Notes under the pieces: model-generated | What the model saw: the letters and a program-made list of their open reading frames with translations, nothing else | Told to the model about the DNA's origin: nothing | The model's database searches: none | NCBI GenBank assembly: GCA_951230915.1 | Contig: OX579635.1 | Coordinates: 20,956,001-21,020,000 of the forward strand | Direction of reading: 5' to 3' | Length of the DNA stretch: 64,000 nt | From: Antitrichia curtipendula | Lineage: Eukaryota; Streptophyta; Bryopsida; Hypnales; Leucodontaceae | In this document: piece after piece, positions 12,944 through 26,648 of the stretch | How positions within the stretch are numbered: the first letter of the stretch is position 1 | Layout of the letters: every line of letters starts with the position of its first letter | Position numbers and translations under genes: made by a program

Positions 12944-15900
12944 ATGGCGTTCATAGCCGAGTCGTCGTCGCGGTTTCTGACCAATCCTTACCTCGCCCCC
13001 TCGGACGAAGTGAGCACTTCATCACAGCGATTCAAATCTTGTAATTTCCATTCCAACACCCTCACCTCCAGAATCCCTTGCCTCGGTTTGTCTGTCTGTT
13101 CTCCCTCCGGCAGAGAAACCGACTCATGGCGATGTCGGTTTACAGCATCCCGTGGCGACAGCCTGCGAGTGACAGCTGTGAAAACAGAAGAGGTTCCGCT
13201 GTTCCTCCTGGAGGAAGCTTTTGAAAAAGATTATGTTCGCGAGGACGAGAAGAGTAAGAAAGATCAGGTGCCCAAGGTCTCCAAGGAGAGCAAGGAGAGC
13301 CAGAGGAAAGATCGTTCTGGAGCCTCGACTGTGGTTTCTGGTGTGAAGTTGGAGAATATCAGCAAGACGTTCAAGGGCGTGACGGTGTTGAAGGATGTGA
13401 CGTGGGAGGTGAAGCGAGGGGAGCGAGTGGGGCTGGTGGGGATTAATGGCGCCGGGAAGACGACGCAGCTGAATATCATTGCGGGGAAAGAGGAAGCGGA
13501 TGAGGGGAATGTGGTGAAAGCCAGAGCTAATATGAAGATTGCGTTTCTGAGTCAGGAGTTTGAGGTAGTGGGGTCGAGGACGTTGCGAGAGGAGTTCATG
13601 AGTACTTTTGCCAGTGAAATGGACATTTCGTCCAAGATGGAGGAAGTGCAGGTGTGAATCTCAATTTGGGACTTTTTTGCTGTCGATCTGTTGGTTTGAA
13701 TTCACATTTTTCCCAGTTGCGAGTTTGAGATTAGGTTATGAATTTTGCTTTCGAGTAGATTGCTATTTGGAGGAGATTGTTGTTGGGAAGTGTTTTGGGG
13801 AAGTCGTTTGGGATTTCGAAGTTTTTTTTAGGGTTCCGGAGTGCCGGCTTTCGGAGGCGGGTTACTTTGAATGAGCAATCTTGTGGTTCTGCGTGATATC
13901 GAGCTTAGCCTCACTTTGCGTAGAAAGTGCGTCAATAGGGTCTGTGTGGATTGGGGATCCCAGTCCGGTGGTTTTCAGCTGTTTTGAGTGTTTTATATCG
14001 GTAGAAGTGAATTTGGGTTGTTTTACCTGTGAGTTTCTGTATTGTGATTTTGTGTTTGTGTCGATCTTGTTCACACTTTCGCGTGAATTTTTAAAGCACT
14101 GAAATAGGAATTGTTTGGATATTGTAAATTTAGTTATGAATTACTTATGTTTGAAGTAATTGGATCCCAATCACAGGCCTAGAATTCCCTTGAACCATGA
14201 GTATTGCATATCTCATGGAAGCGTCTCTGATTGGGATGGAACTCAGGAGTTCCTCATGTCTTACTAGTCACATGTTTGGTTGAGTAGCCTTTCATTTCAT
14301 GGGAAAGGGGTCCGCCGACAAACGGACTGTCTACCTTACATCAAATGATATGACTGAGTTTAGTTTGTTTCTTCAGGTGGCGCTTGAGAATTCGACCAAC
14401 GATATGGAATTAATGGCGAAGCTTTTAGACGAACTAGACGCCCTGCAGCAGAAGGCAGAGGCATCCGATCTTTACAGCATCGACGTGAGGATCAACAAGA
14501 TGATGCCAGAATTGGGCTTCACAGCTGACGATGCGGACCGATTGGTGGCTTCGTTTAGTGGGGGCTGGCAGATGCGGATAGCGCTGGGAAAAATCTTACT
14601 TCAGGTATGGTGACAGCAAGAGAAATGGAGCTCAGTCCATGTCGTTTTGTAAATTTGGAGCTATAGGGATAAATATTCAAAGTCATGTTTTATGTACTAG
14701 ACTATGATTAACATGTTCCGAAGTTCGTAAAGCATTGTATGAAAAGGATACAACCAACCAAACATTCAGAAGTGGAATCATAGTATGTACCAGATATTAT
14801 CGGCTTAAGGTTGATAAAGATATTTTACAATCTGGACTGATAGAAATTGTAGGCCCCATTTTAAGGAGCCGTGATGAATTGGGGGATCCACCGCACTGAC
14901 CGGTGAATTATGCACCAGGATCCCGATTTACTGCTTCTCGATGAGCCTACGAACCATTTGGACTTGGACAGTATCGAGTGGCTGGAAAGGTATTTGAAGG
15001 ACCAAGATGTGCCTATGGTGATTGTGTCCCATGACCGGGCTTTCCTCGACCAGTTGTGCACGAAGATCGTGGAGACGGACATGGGTGTGGCGCAGACGTT
15101 TCCAGGGAATTACAGTGAGTATGTGCTTGCGAAGGCAGCCTGGGTGGAGGCTCAACGTATGGCATGGGAAAAGCAGCAGAAAGAAATTGCGCGCACTGAA
15201 GAGATGATTCAGCGGCTCAGTAGCGGAGCGAATTCTGGTCGTGCAACCTCTGCTGCGAAGGTGCTTATTTCTAGCTGTGCTGCGTTTTCATTTTTAGTGG
15301 AATTATTCTGAAGAGATTTTTGAGCTGAATGAGACACTGTTGAAATGCAGCAACTGGAGAAGATGCAAGATGAAGGACAGGTAGTCGAAAAGCCATTTGA
15401 ACGGAAGCCTCTCAAGTTTCGTTTTCCAGAGCTCGAGCGCAGTGGGAAAACGGTCGTGGAGCTTAAGAAACTGGGCTTTCGTTACGATGACAAGGTAACC
15501 ATCCTCGGCACAAGCAATTTATCGCGTATTGACCATAGATGGGTTTAAATTTAAGCTATTCTGCAGCTATGTGCACAACTGGCCTAGTGTGTCTGCTCGC
15601 ATGTCTATAGGGATTGAAACAAGTCATTCAGGAAGGTATCAATAGAAGGAAGAAATCATACCCTACATTTTTGAAGGATGGAAACAAATTTTGGAAGCTA
15701 TCTAATCAGTCAGGAACTTCCAGAATTGGAGTTCATGTTTTTAGCCTGAGCATTTTCGGGTTAATTTCTTTCACAGTATTTGTGGATGGCTATTCACGCA
15801 CACAGTTTTATGTGCAGGTGCTGTTTGAGAATGCTCAGCTTCTAGTGGAGCGGGGTGAGAAGTTGGCGGTGATTGGTCCTAATGGTTGTGGCAAGAGCAC

Positions 15901-17426
15901 ACTTCTAAGGATGCTGATGGGGACACAAACGGCTACGTCTGGGGAGATATCTCTTGGTGCATATCGAGTCGTTCCCAACTACTTCGAGCAAAATCAGGTG
16001 AGCCTCTTGCTTGTTCAATTCGCATACCGGCATGCAAATTGCTCATACACTTATTTTGTGTATAAAGGTTCTAAAGGTTGACTTTTCATGTCAGGCTGAG
16101 GCGCTTGATCTGAACAGAACAGTTCTCCAGACTGTAGAAGAGGCTGCGGAGGATTGGAGAATGAATGATATCAAAGCTCTTCTTGGGCGATGCAATTTTA
16201 AAGCTGAAATGCTGGATCGGAAAGTCGCTTTTTTAAGTGGAGGAGAAAAGGTACAGAACAAATGGGTGATGCAATCTCTGGTGCCATAGTCTGTCATGGA
16301 AATCTCATTTGTCTCAATGTCCTTTGAGTTTCTTGTTTTCTAATATGGTATGTATCATGGCAGGCACGGTTATCACTCTGCAAGTTTATGGTTACCCCTT
16401 CCACATTGCTAGTATTGGATGAGCCGACAAATCATCTAGATATCCCTTCCAAAGAAATGCTTGAGGTAAGGACGCTGGAACTCAAGTTCCTTGTTTTTTC
16501 CCCTTGTGCTTCAAGCTTGTGTGCCCTCAAAAAGCAAAAGCACTCTAGCTTCTTAGAAATTTGAGGTAACTTATGTTGTCCCTTGCAGGAAGCATTGAGG
16601 GAGTACAAGGGTACGGTGATTGCTGTTTCCCACGACCGATACTTTCTTCGGCAAATTGTGAATCGTGTGGTGGAAGTTGCTGATAATCGCCTCAAAGACT
16701 ACAGCGGTGATTATAGCGTATGTTCTACTTCACTTCGTCATTCTCAATATTCTACTTTCTTAGAGCATCTCAATTCCCCTGCAAATGTTTTGCTTTTAGT
16801 TTACCCCACCCAAGAATCACACTGCATGTACCTTAATAATCAATCAGAAGTTCCCGAATATGTTGAAGCAATAAGTGAGCTATCATTTATCATGAGAACT
16901 TTGCTAGGTGTAGTGGCAAAGTAGTGTTAGTGGATATTTGAAAGGCTCACTATATTTTGCTTATTTAGACGGGTTGAATTATTCAGATACAATTGCTTAA
17001 CTTTTCATCCAAATTATAGAGTGAAGATTAGGTGTATTGTAGTCTTTTGGAAAGTTTTGACTTTCATGTCAGTGATGTTTCCGTTTCTGACATGCGGTTT
17101 CTCTTTGCGTCATCAGTACTACTTGGAGCAGAACATGGAAGCTCGTCAAAGAGAACTGGAGCGGGAAGAGGAGCTTGACTTGAAGGCTCCATCTGTGAAG
17201 GCCAAGTCGAAAATGTCGAAGGTATGCCTTAATAGTTTAAATTTGCATCTACTTGGACTTTGCTCATATCATTCACCAGTCTATTGTTCAGAAGCCGGAA
17301 CACTGACAGACCCCTCCTTTTGTGTGCCAGGCTGAGAAGGAGTTACAGAAAAAGCAGAAGGCCCAAGCTTTCAGCCAGAGCAAAGCCAAAGGGAAGGTAA
17401 CCAAGAATGCAAAGCGATGGAATTGA
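12944..17426 (+). CDS. ABCF5: ABC-F family ATPase, ABCF5-like, probably plastid-targeted
   Basis: The encoded protein has two ABC ATPase domains and no membrane segments, the ABC-F layout of ribosome-associated or translation-linked factors. Ten exons join in frame to about 729 residues: 12944-13651, 14377-14604, 14919-15260, 15351-15494, 15818-15997, 16095-16250, 16364-16465, 16589-16717, 17117-17221 and 17331-17426. Domain 1 has Walker A GINGAGKTT near residue 165, signature SFSGGW near 295, Walker B LLLLDEPTNHLD near 316 and VSHDRAFLD. Domain 2 has GPNGCGKST near 494, LSGGEKARL near 583, LVLDEPTNHLD near 602 and VSHDRYFLR. About 85 Ser/Arg-rich N-terminal residues look like a transit peptide. 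Sequence around Walker A and the KARANMKIAFLSQEFEV block best fits plant ABCF5, which is slightly shorter. The start is the first ATG, in GCGATGGCG context. A basic Lys-rich tail ends at TGA. The family call is firm, the exact orthology less so. Confidence 0.93.
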
Positions 17427-19107
17427 AGGGTCAGAATTGTTGGGTTTTCGCTGAAGAGCCTATGAACAGGATGACGACTCTTACCATGTAAATCTGTCTC
17501 TACGAGGGTACATACACATTTTTAGTTTTCCATTCTTGGCGGCAACTGAGGTGGCTATGCCTTGAATGGACCAAATTGGATATGCAGTTATGAGTACTTC
17601 AAAATTTCACTTTCTCAGGAAAGATTACATTGGTACAAGAAGTGCCATTATGTTTCTCTGTACAGGTAAAATGAAAAATATTTGATTGGTGAGATTGCTT
17701 TGAAGTCCATACTGGCAGGTCATGTTCTGCTTATTATTGTCATGTGTGTCAATCATGTCTGCTTTATCATCCAAGCGCCTAATTGCACTTCCTGTAATTG
17801 CCATGGTTATTTTGTAAATGCAAGAACTAGGAAATTGATGGCTTTGGAGGGCTTTGGGGGGTTGTATGGAGTTCCATGTGATTTTGTGCACTGGTAATGT
17901 ATTATGCTCATCCTGCACTTCCATTTGTGTGATTCGAATGTACACAGTGTGCATAGTGTTTAGGCACTGTGCACTCAAACAAAAAATTGCAGACTGAACA
18001 AATTCTACCCCTTCCATGAATTTTGAAATTTCCAGGGTTCAGGGTATTGCTTGAATCTCCTGATGTTCAACACTATGATCTGTATCTTGGTCAGTATCGG
18101 TTCATGTATTAGTATTAAAATTTGTATGCAAATCGATATATTTATACCCCAATGTACATCACATGTATCCATAAAGGTATCTGCATTTGTACACTTTTGT
18201 AATTGGATTTGTGCATTATACCTTTTGACCTTTTCCTAGCCCGCTTTTCAAGGACTGAGCTGCACAGCAATTTTAAGTGCCCTGCCAAAAAGATTCCTAT
18301 CCCCCACTCCCCCTTTTCACATATAAGGTAGTGTGCTCTAAAAGTGCCCATCTTCTTCAAACCGCCCCTATTTTTAGGTGGAGAATGGAGATGGAGTGAT
18401 CTTTAAATGGACAAGTGGACAGATTTGGGAAGATCTATGGTCACAAATAGGTGCCTATGTCCTGAATCTTTGAAAAATCATAAGTAATTAAAAAATGCTT
18501 GGAAAAATACAAAATCACTTGTGTTAGGTTCCACATCTATTTTTCTTTCTCTGAAAAATGATCTAAAAACATTTTTGTCCACAAAAGCCTGTGAAAAAGG
18601 CGGACCAGACCTTAAATGGTCACTTTAAGAGCATACTATCTTAATGGAAAAGCATTTCTGTTGGGAGTTGGCCACTCTTAAATGAGGTCCAATAGAGTTC
18701 AAAACTGTTTATTGGACCATTCAAAGAATTTTGCATGATGTAAAGTGCATTCTTACACAATCAAGGCAATCTAGTTTTAATTTGACAAAACCTGAATTTC
18801 TTTTTTTGGAACAATTTTTTACAATGTTTTGATATTCACACTAAAGAAAATGAATTGTGAGGGCGTCTTTGGCCATTTTTGGTAAAATAATTGTACCCCT
18901 TTTTTTGCTCGGAGAGTTCAATAGAGTTCACCTAGAAAATTACATGAAATCTATTTTAGAAAAAATTAGAACAATGAATGCATCCCTATATTTTTTAATT
19001 CATGAATATAAATAAATTAGGGGTCATTGTTATATGCTCATTTTTAGCAATTTTTTTACACATACCATTGACATTGTTTGGTCTAAAATTTATTCTTCAC
19101 TAGGATT
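17427..19107. other. ABCF 3' flank and AT-rich intergenic DNA
   Basis: The first few hundred bases are presumably the 3' untranslated region. The remainder has no recognisable gene; open frames on either strand are short and motif-free. Confidence 0.5.
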
Positions 19108-19121
19108 AGCAGGGGGGATAA
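19108..19121. repeat. Left target-site duplication of the LINE
   Basis: The 14-bp word AGCAGGGGGGATAA occurs here and again exactly at 26675-26688. Bases immediately outside and inside differ, as expected for a target-site duplication. It marks the 5' boundary of the LINE. Confidence 0.85.
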
Positions 19122-20033
19122 GTACCATCATCATCTTTTTTTTTTCTCCCCTTTACCCTCTGAGAGACCTCCCCGGCCGAATCTCTTAGTTCTCCCTCGA
19201 TTCTACAGCTCTAAAGCAATTTTTATAGCAGATTCAGATTCCCAGTCACATTGCGGTCAGTTTGATAGCTTGTTTCATCGATTTTGAGCCAAAATGGAGA
19301 GATTTTCAGCTCGTTCCGATTAGGGTTCAGTCCGCAAAACACGGAGAATTGCGAGATCACCGATCGTCGAACGGGCTAGAGAATTTTCCAGCAATTCTCA
19401 TTAGAATTCGCGGCACTCTTACAGTACGTGTTATGCATTAGAATTCAGACAGTTTGCACCAGTTTCGGGCTCCTAATTCCACATCTGGGTCATCGGACTA
19501 ATTAGGGTTTTTCGTCGGAACTCCACCGGATTGAGCGTACAACGTTTTCTTTCGCCCTGGGGTGTTTAGGCTGGTTTTTTCTTGGGATCTAGTAGCGTCT
19601 AGGCTCATGGGTCATTTGCATGTGATCCTCAGCTTAATGCTATAAGATTCAGAGCAGAATCTAAGCTTAATCACCCGGGCATTTTAGGGTTTCATACCAA
19701 TCTCTCCCGGTAACTTCGAAACTCACCAATTTTCTCTGGTAATCTCTTTCCTGGGCTGGTTGTCTGTTTTCTTTTGCTTGCATAGAGTCTTAGTGTCCGA
19801 TTGGCTCCGCTAATGTGGGTTTCCAGATCAATCATAAACTGCTTCGTAGAATTGAGGTTATACTGAATTAGGGTTGAGACTCGATTAGGGTAAGAATTGG
19901 AATGCTTTCATTCACAGGATTTAGCCAGTTAATGTTAGTTTGACGTTGCTACAGTAGGTCTTTGTCACCTATTAAACACTAGATTCGTCACTGGATTCCA
20001 GGATGCAATCGTCGTTATTGCACGCTTCTGACA

Positions 20034-22303
20034 TTGCTGCTAGTTTCTCTTTCACCTCCAATGGAGATAGATCAGGTTTTGCAGCTTTCCAATGCAGTCG
20101 GAGAAGGATGGCAAGCCTCGGATGGTCCTACTGAAAGGCCTGTACATGTAGGGGCTCAGAACACATCAAATTTGAACCTCGGCACCAAAGCTCTGGAGCA
20201 AACCTCAGCGGAGTCCATAATTGATGCAGGGTGGAAGATCGAAGTCTCCCTTTCCACAGACCAGCTCCAGTTGCTGCATCAGACGAGGGAAGAACTACAG
20301 AGTCGGCTAGTGGTGGGGAGATGTCTCGATGGCTCACCTGGATATGCGGCCACTGCCAAACTAATCCAGACAAAATTTCAGGACAAGGTGAGGCTCATCC
20401 AAAACATTTCAAGAGGTTATGTGAGGATCGAATTCATGTCTGCTGTAGAGGCTAGTGCATGCTTGGATCAGCAGGTACTCAACTGTAATGGCAAATTGGT
20501 GAGGGTTTTCCACTGGTTCGATGGTTTCTCAACGGAGCAGCCCACATGATCGCCTCACTTCGGATTTATCATCAGAGTCCAGTTTCCTAATTTAGACCCC
20601 ATCCTCCAATCAGCGGAATGGCTGAAAACTCTCGCTACGGGTATAGGGGAGGTCATGAGCGTAGAACCTCAAGAGCTAGCCTCAAAAAGACCCGCATGTC
20701 CGATCATCACGGTAAAAGTCCTCGACATCACCAAGCTGCCAGGAGTTATACAGCTCCCTTACCTGAATCTTGATGGCAACAGTATCAGCTATAGAGATCA
20801 AATGGTCAGCTATTCCGGACTTCCAAATCAATGCAACAGGTGCCGGAAGTTCAGTCACAACGCTGTGAACTGTCCACTCACAGTCCAAGGGAAGACTCAG
20901 AGGAAGGACACCCCGACTGGAGTGACGGAGGTAGTTGCGGACGCTTCTAAGGGCAAACAACAGCAAGGTGACGGTTTCACAATTGTAACCAAGCACGGTC
21001 AACGGAGCAGAGGTACCAAAGCCGGCTCACAGTGGGTCCTCAAATCACCTGGGAAAGGTGAACACCCGGTTGAAACTCAGCCAGCAGATATAGCCGGGGA
21101 AAAGGAGACACCACGTGCTGCATCTGGGAGTATCGGTAGCAACTTTAAGGGTGGAGTCGACTTAAAACAACAGAAAGGAACGCCCAACCAGGGTCAGTCG
21201 GCAGGTGCGGCACACAAGGCGTGCGTCTCACGTCCTGAGGGGGGCTCCAAAAAACCCCAGGTATCACAATCTCCAATCCGTACTCGCTTCTGGCAGTAAG
21301 ACCGACGGGAGTTACACCTTAGGTGGCACCCCCTTCACAGGTTCCCCTAGAGGGCACGCCAGAAGGTGAGGCCAGTTCGGCAACTGGCAAGCCTAGTTGG
21401 AGGCACAAGGGTGGCATTATAATCCATACGGAACCTGCGAACTCCCAGGAGGAAACGAATCCCTTCACACAACAAGGTGGTTGGAAAGCATCGGATTTTC
21501 CCCCATTGGGTGCAACTTTCTCCCAACCGGGTCGTAAAACAAGCAGCAAGGCCACATCTAATCCAGAAGGCCAGGCTGAATCTACAGGACTTGCAGGTAC
21601 CTCAGGGAAAGAGAAGAAGGCAGAAAGATCAACCACAAATTTCCCGGCCTGCTGGTGGACAACGTGTAATGCGTTTAACACCCCGCCGTGGGAATACCCG
21701 GAATCCGACTCAAAATTCCTTTCCATCTGGCCGGTCATCTACAGGAAAGAGATGGATGTGCGGGAATGCTTATTGATAAATCCAGGAGACGGCCCCGTAC
21801 TCATATCCGAACCGCTTCACTTGGCGTTCACGCCAGCGGAATGCTCATCAGAAGCTATCAAGAACAAAATTTTGTATGCTATGCAGGAGTACACCAGAAA
21901 ACATATGCGGAAACCGGTCATGATATCATGCTGGGATAAGATCGAATGGTCTTCGAGATGGGACATCGAAGGTAACGCTCAGGAACTGACAGTCCTCGCA
22001 TTGGTCAAGGCCCCCCGAAGATCGAAGACAACCAAAAAGTCCAGCTTGGAGTGGATTCGGGACCAAACTCTCGTTGATTTGGCAGCCGATGACGGCAGGG
22101 CAAAGGCCAACGCGCTTCTGGAGGCGTGGGCGGGGATTCAGACCATCCAAGAAGTACAGGAAGACTGGCACCCGGGTCTCCACGCTTCCCCAAGGCCAGT
22201 TACGAAAAAAAAGAAAATAGAGGAAGGGGTTACCTTCTTGCAGCTGGACTTAGTGTCCGGCATTAACACAGAGGTGCGTCCCTCGTCCAATCCAGCTCTA
22301 TGA
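20034..22303 (+). pseudogene. LINE ORF1 (RNA-binding/gag-like), disrupted
   Basis: This frame should encode the nucleic-acid-binding protein that packages LINE RNA. The translation starts at 20034 or, more likely, at the ATG at 20061. The N-terminal part resembles the DUF4283-type region of plant LINE ORF1 proteins and is followed by a CX2CX4HX4C zinc knuckle at about 20830-20870. The second half is Gly/Pro/Lys-rich and then has a more ordered tail. Damage: a TGA at 20547-20549, a frame change in the homopolymer-rich stretch around 21238-21257, and a TAG at 21320-21322. The final TGA at 22301-22303 overlaps the ORF2 start codon. It cannot make a full-length protein as it stands. Confidence 0.82.
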
Positions 22304-25300
22304 TGGAGTCCACCATATCAATCGCCACCCTCAACATTCAGGGAGCAGGGGTCGACACTAAAGGCTCCCAAAAACAGGTACACATCCGGAGGTTGTTCGA
22401 CAGGATGGTGGAACCAGTTGATATAATCCTCCTACAAGAGCATTGGCTGAATCTAGATAGATGCAAAAAGAAAACATGAAGTCTACCTTTTCCGAACGGA
22501 GCGAGACTTTGGAACCCAGCCATCCAGGCTCATGGTGACACAGGCAAATGGAGGGCAGGTACTGGAATTCTGATTAACAAAACTCTTTCTCCTAGAATCA
22601 CGGACTCTGGGCTCATACAGGATGGTCGAGCTCAGTACGTCACGCTTACATCGAACTCTGCCCTCTCCCTTACAGTCATCAATATCTACGCCTCATGTTC
22701 CTCGCGGGAGAGAGCAGATCTGTGGGACGTCCTTGTAAACATCAATCTCGTTGCGGACACCTTCATCCTAGCAGGTGATTTCAACATGGTTGAGTCCACG
22801 GCGGACAGATTGGGAGGGGCATACAACTGCACCACCCCCATGCGCAGAGAAAAAGCCGCCTGGTCTCGTCTACTCAACCACTACGGGTTAGTAGACACCG
22901 GGGCCTCAGACTTTATAAGGCAAACCTCATCAAAACGGTTTACATGGTCAAACAATAGAACCGGAGGGGCCTTGAGGAGTGCAAGAATTGACTGGTTCTA
23001 CGCCTCAACTTCCCTTCTGGAACAAGGAGGTTCCCTCACCATGCACCCCCACATGATCATCTCGGACCACGCCCCGGTCCAGCTCAGATTGTTTCCGGCC
23101 GTCGCACCAGCAAAACGGTAGGCTCACTTCCACATCAACATTTTACGTAGTTCCAAAGCCAGAGAAGGACTAGAAGAGGCGTGGAAACAAGCTCAGCCGC
23201 CAGGTGAGTCAGACTCCTGGTCGTCTTGGGTGGGAGCAGCACAAGCACGAGTTCTGAAAGCAGCCTCGGGGGCGCATAAGCAACAGAGATCCATTCGCTT
23301 CCAGACGGAGAACAGAGCCTTGAGGCGCATTAGGGAGGCAGAATCTGCCTTACAGGTCTCTCCCACAGACGAGTAGGCCCTTCATAAACTTAACTCGGCA
23401 CGAACAGAATTACAATCAGTCACCCTGGACCTATTGGAGGCTCAATACCACGCGGTGGCATTGAAATGGATGAGAAACGAGGACAGGTGCACGAAGGAGT
23501 TCTTCCTCGCATACAAAGATCATCAAAAACGAACTTGCATCCCCCAGCTGCGGGTCTCAGGGATCACGCTTACAGCACAAGCAGACAAGGCCGCCGCGGC
23601 AATCAAATTCTATAAATCCATGTACATAGAGGAGCCAATAAATTAGGATGTCTTGGACGCAAGGAGACAGGTCCTGCTTAGTACACCTAGAGATGTAACA
23701 GTAAAACAGAACCAAGGCCTGTCTGCCAAAGTCACGCTCTCAGAATTGAGAGACGCGATAAGAGAATTGTCCTCGGGACATGCTACGGGGGATGACAGCA
23801 TCCCCACCGACTTTTTCAAAGCCTGCGTGGACACGGTGGAAACCGAACTCCTGGCCGCAGTACAGGAAGTGTTGGACACGGGATCACTATTGACGGAGCA
23901 CAACCGTGGCGTTATAGCCTTAATCCCCAAAGGAGGAGACACCAGTCTACTCAAAAACTTCAGACCGATATCCCTTCTCTCCTCTTTCTACAAAGTTATA
24001 GCCAAAGTTTTAGCTCGTAGACTACAGATTATCCTTCCAGAGATTATCAGACCTAACCAAACAGGGTACGTGCAAGGACGCAGCATCATTGACAACATTT
24101 TTCTTGCTCAGGAGGCCCTTCACCATGCGGAGGAAACGAATCAAGATCTGGTACTATTGCTGCTCGACTTTAAGAAAGTTTTTGATAGGATTTCTTGGAG
24201 CTTCATGCGGGAAGTTCTGGAAAAACGTGGATTTGACCCAGCGTTCGTAAAAGCAATAATGGCATTATATACTAATGCTACATCCTCGGTGTTAGTAAAT
24301 GGGCAAGAGGGGGAGCGTTTTAGCATTTCTCGGTCTGTGCGGCAAGGATGCCCACTTGCTCCATTCCTATTTGTAGTTGTATTCGATGCTTTGGGCTTCA
24401 TTCTGGATGATCCCCAGTACGACATACAAGGTCTCACCCTCCCCAACGGCGCACAGGTCAAAGATGCCGAATTTGCTGATGACGCCTCACTCTTTCTGCT
24501 GGGTACATTAGAAAACCTAGAACGTATGCGGGTGGTTTTGGAAATCTTCTGTAAAACATCCGGCTCTAAGGTGAACTGGGATAAAACTGCAGCTATTTGG
24601 GCATTGGTTAACACTAGGCCCTTTGACTGGGGTCTACAACTGGGTTTAAGGTGGATTCCCGAAGGTCAGGGAGTGTGGTATCTTGGCCCACTTATAAGTT
24701 TCCATCTTCCCAAGGAAACTAACACAGGGCCCTTACTGGATTCTCTCCGAAATAAATTAAGGTGCTGGGCAGCGAAGACGGTTTCTCAGGCGGGGCGTAT
24801 ATTGATATGCAACCAAGTATTGCTAGCGACGTGTTGGTACACGGCATCCTGCTGCGGCATATCGTCTAAGACCTGCGACCTAATTAGAAGTTTAATTACG
24901 AATTATCTTTGGACAGGGAAGGACGAGGGTAGATGCACGGCTAGAGTAAAGTGGAAAGCCTGCATTCAACCTACGGAGCAAGGAGGTCTTGGCATCACAG
25001 ACCCATACACACAAACCCAAGCCCTTCTAACGAAGCTGGTCGTAAAAAGCCTATGTCCTGGACCGGAACCTTGGAAGACATTACTAAGGGCTAAACTCAG
25101 TCAAGGCAAGCTTCTCGGGGACGCCAAGTGGCATGAATCAGCTTCTTGGCTATTCTACAGCAAAGGCCTCAAGAATAACAACTACTCCCCCCTCATGAAA
25201 GCCTGTCTCAAGGCATTCTTTAGCACGAGGAGAAACCTGACGCATATTCCACCACAGGAGGTTAGTCAGATTCTTAGACAGCCTCTATTTGGAAACCCGC

Positions 25301-26508
25301 TCATCCTAGAAGATGCAGACACACTGCTCGGCATGGGTACTAACATGGGGCTACACCTGTGAGCACGAGCCGGCATCACCAAAGTCGAGGACTTATGGTC
25401 AGCTGATAGACAAGACTGGCTCTCCCAGGAGGAGATACGACAGTTTCTCCCCAGAAGAGGCGTAGTTACAGAAAACAGCCAGAGGAGACGTAGGAAAATC
25501 CTTACGCACATCCTGTGGGACCCCAGAGCCTTCCCAGGGCATACAGGTTCAGAATGGATTAGCCAACCGGGGTGCAACAAGGTGTTCTACAGGACTTATG
25601 TACAATCTCAGATCCACACCACAGTTAGTTTCACATACTCCTTACAGACGGGCCTCCTTACAGAAGATGAGGGTGAAATTCCCTCTCTGGTTGGCCCTGT
25701 ATACAAAGTTAGAATCGTACGATGGGATCATAAGCTCAGATCCTTTTCCGAATGTAACCCAAAAGAGCTAGAATTCGGCTCCAGTTCATACTGGCTGCAC
25801 TCAACCCAAGCCGCACAGCACCTGGTATAGGACCCATGTGAGTGGCAATGGACAAGAATCGGTAAACATAGACCCCAACCTTTCTTTGCTTATACGGTGA
25901 GCCGCGGCTACCAGCAAGGGCTTCAGGATAAACCTGAAGAACCTATTGGAGTGCGAGACCTTAAAAGGGCAGGTTTCTCAGAAGACCAAATCTCCCATTT
26001 ATATAAGCTCTTGTGGCACCGAGCCAGGCCTCGGAAACAAGCCTTGTTCCTGTGGCAAACACTCAACAAAGGGATCGTTACGGGCAAGTGGCTCTCCTGG
26101 CGTATCTCTACCGCAGATTTTTCATGCCCCCTCTGTCAACAGACGGTAGAGACTGCTTCGCACCTTATGTGGGAATGCACGATCACCCTGGAGTTATGGC
26201 ACACTTACAACAGGTTCGCTCTCTCTCACGGCGCGCCCACGGTGAACAGCTTTCAGGAAGCCATCGTGGGTCACAACACTTCTTTCAACCCTCAAACCTT
26301 GCAGAAATACGTCTATCGTCATCAACCTTGGGACCTGATGCGTTCCTTTTTGATTTGGCACATCTGGTTCGGTCGTTGCAACAAGAAATATAGCACCCTA
26401 GAGTTCAGCACTAGGAAGACCCTCGGCGCGACTTGGCTTTCCACCATTCACGCGGGCATGGCAACTTGGAAGCAGTTTAGCTCTGTAGTTAGAACGTTGA
26501 TCAATTAG
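22300..26508 (+). pseudogene. LINE ORF2: endonuclease, reverse transcriptase and zf-RVT, with six stops
   Basis: ORF2 would provide target nicking and target-primed reverse transcription. One frame runs for about 1,403 codons. The apurinic-type endonuclease covers about 22300-23110, with ATLNIQG, LLQEHW, LAGDFN and SDHAPV motifs that hold the catalytic Asn, Glu, Asp and His. The reverse transcriptase covers about 23.7-25.0 kb, with NFRPISLL, NQTGYVQGRSI, LLLLDFKKVFDRISW, VRQGCPLAPFLF and the catalytic FADD box at about 24470-24485. The zf-RVT region (CPLCQQ...ETASHLMWEC) is near 26125-26180. Stops: TGA 22477, TAG 23119, TAG 23374, TAG 23644, TGA 25360 and TAG 25828. No indel shifts the frame. 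All catalytic motifs remain readable, so decay is recent or dominated by point transitions. Confidence 0.92.
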
Positions 26509-26630
26509 CTTTGCATCAGAATCAATTCAACCTTGAATGGTCCTCCGTTTTCTGCTCAAAAGGTGACGGAGATTGATATTTTAATATGCCCTCCTCCCTC
26601 ATGTAATCCTATTTTATTTTGTTATGTGAA

Positions 26631-26648
26631 GGGGGTGCTTAGTCCCCC
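26631..26648 (+). other. Potential 3'-terminal hairpin of the LINE RNA
   Basis: GGGGG at 26631-26635 can pair with CCCCC at 26644-26648 around the 8-nt loop TGCTTAGT. It lies 26 bp before the end of the element. Some LINEs (so-called stringent types) require a 3' hairpin for template recognition; that role here is inference. Confidence 0.5.
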
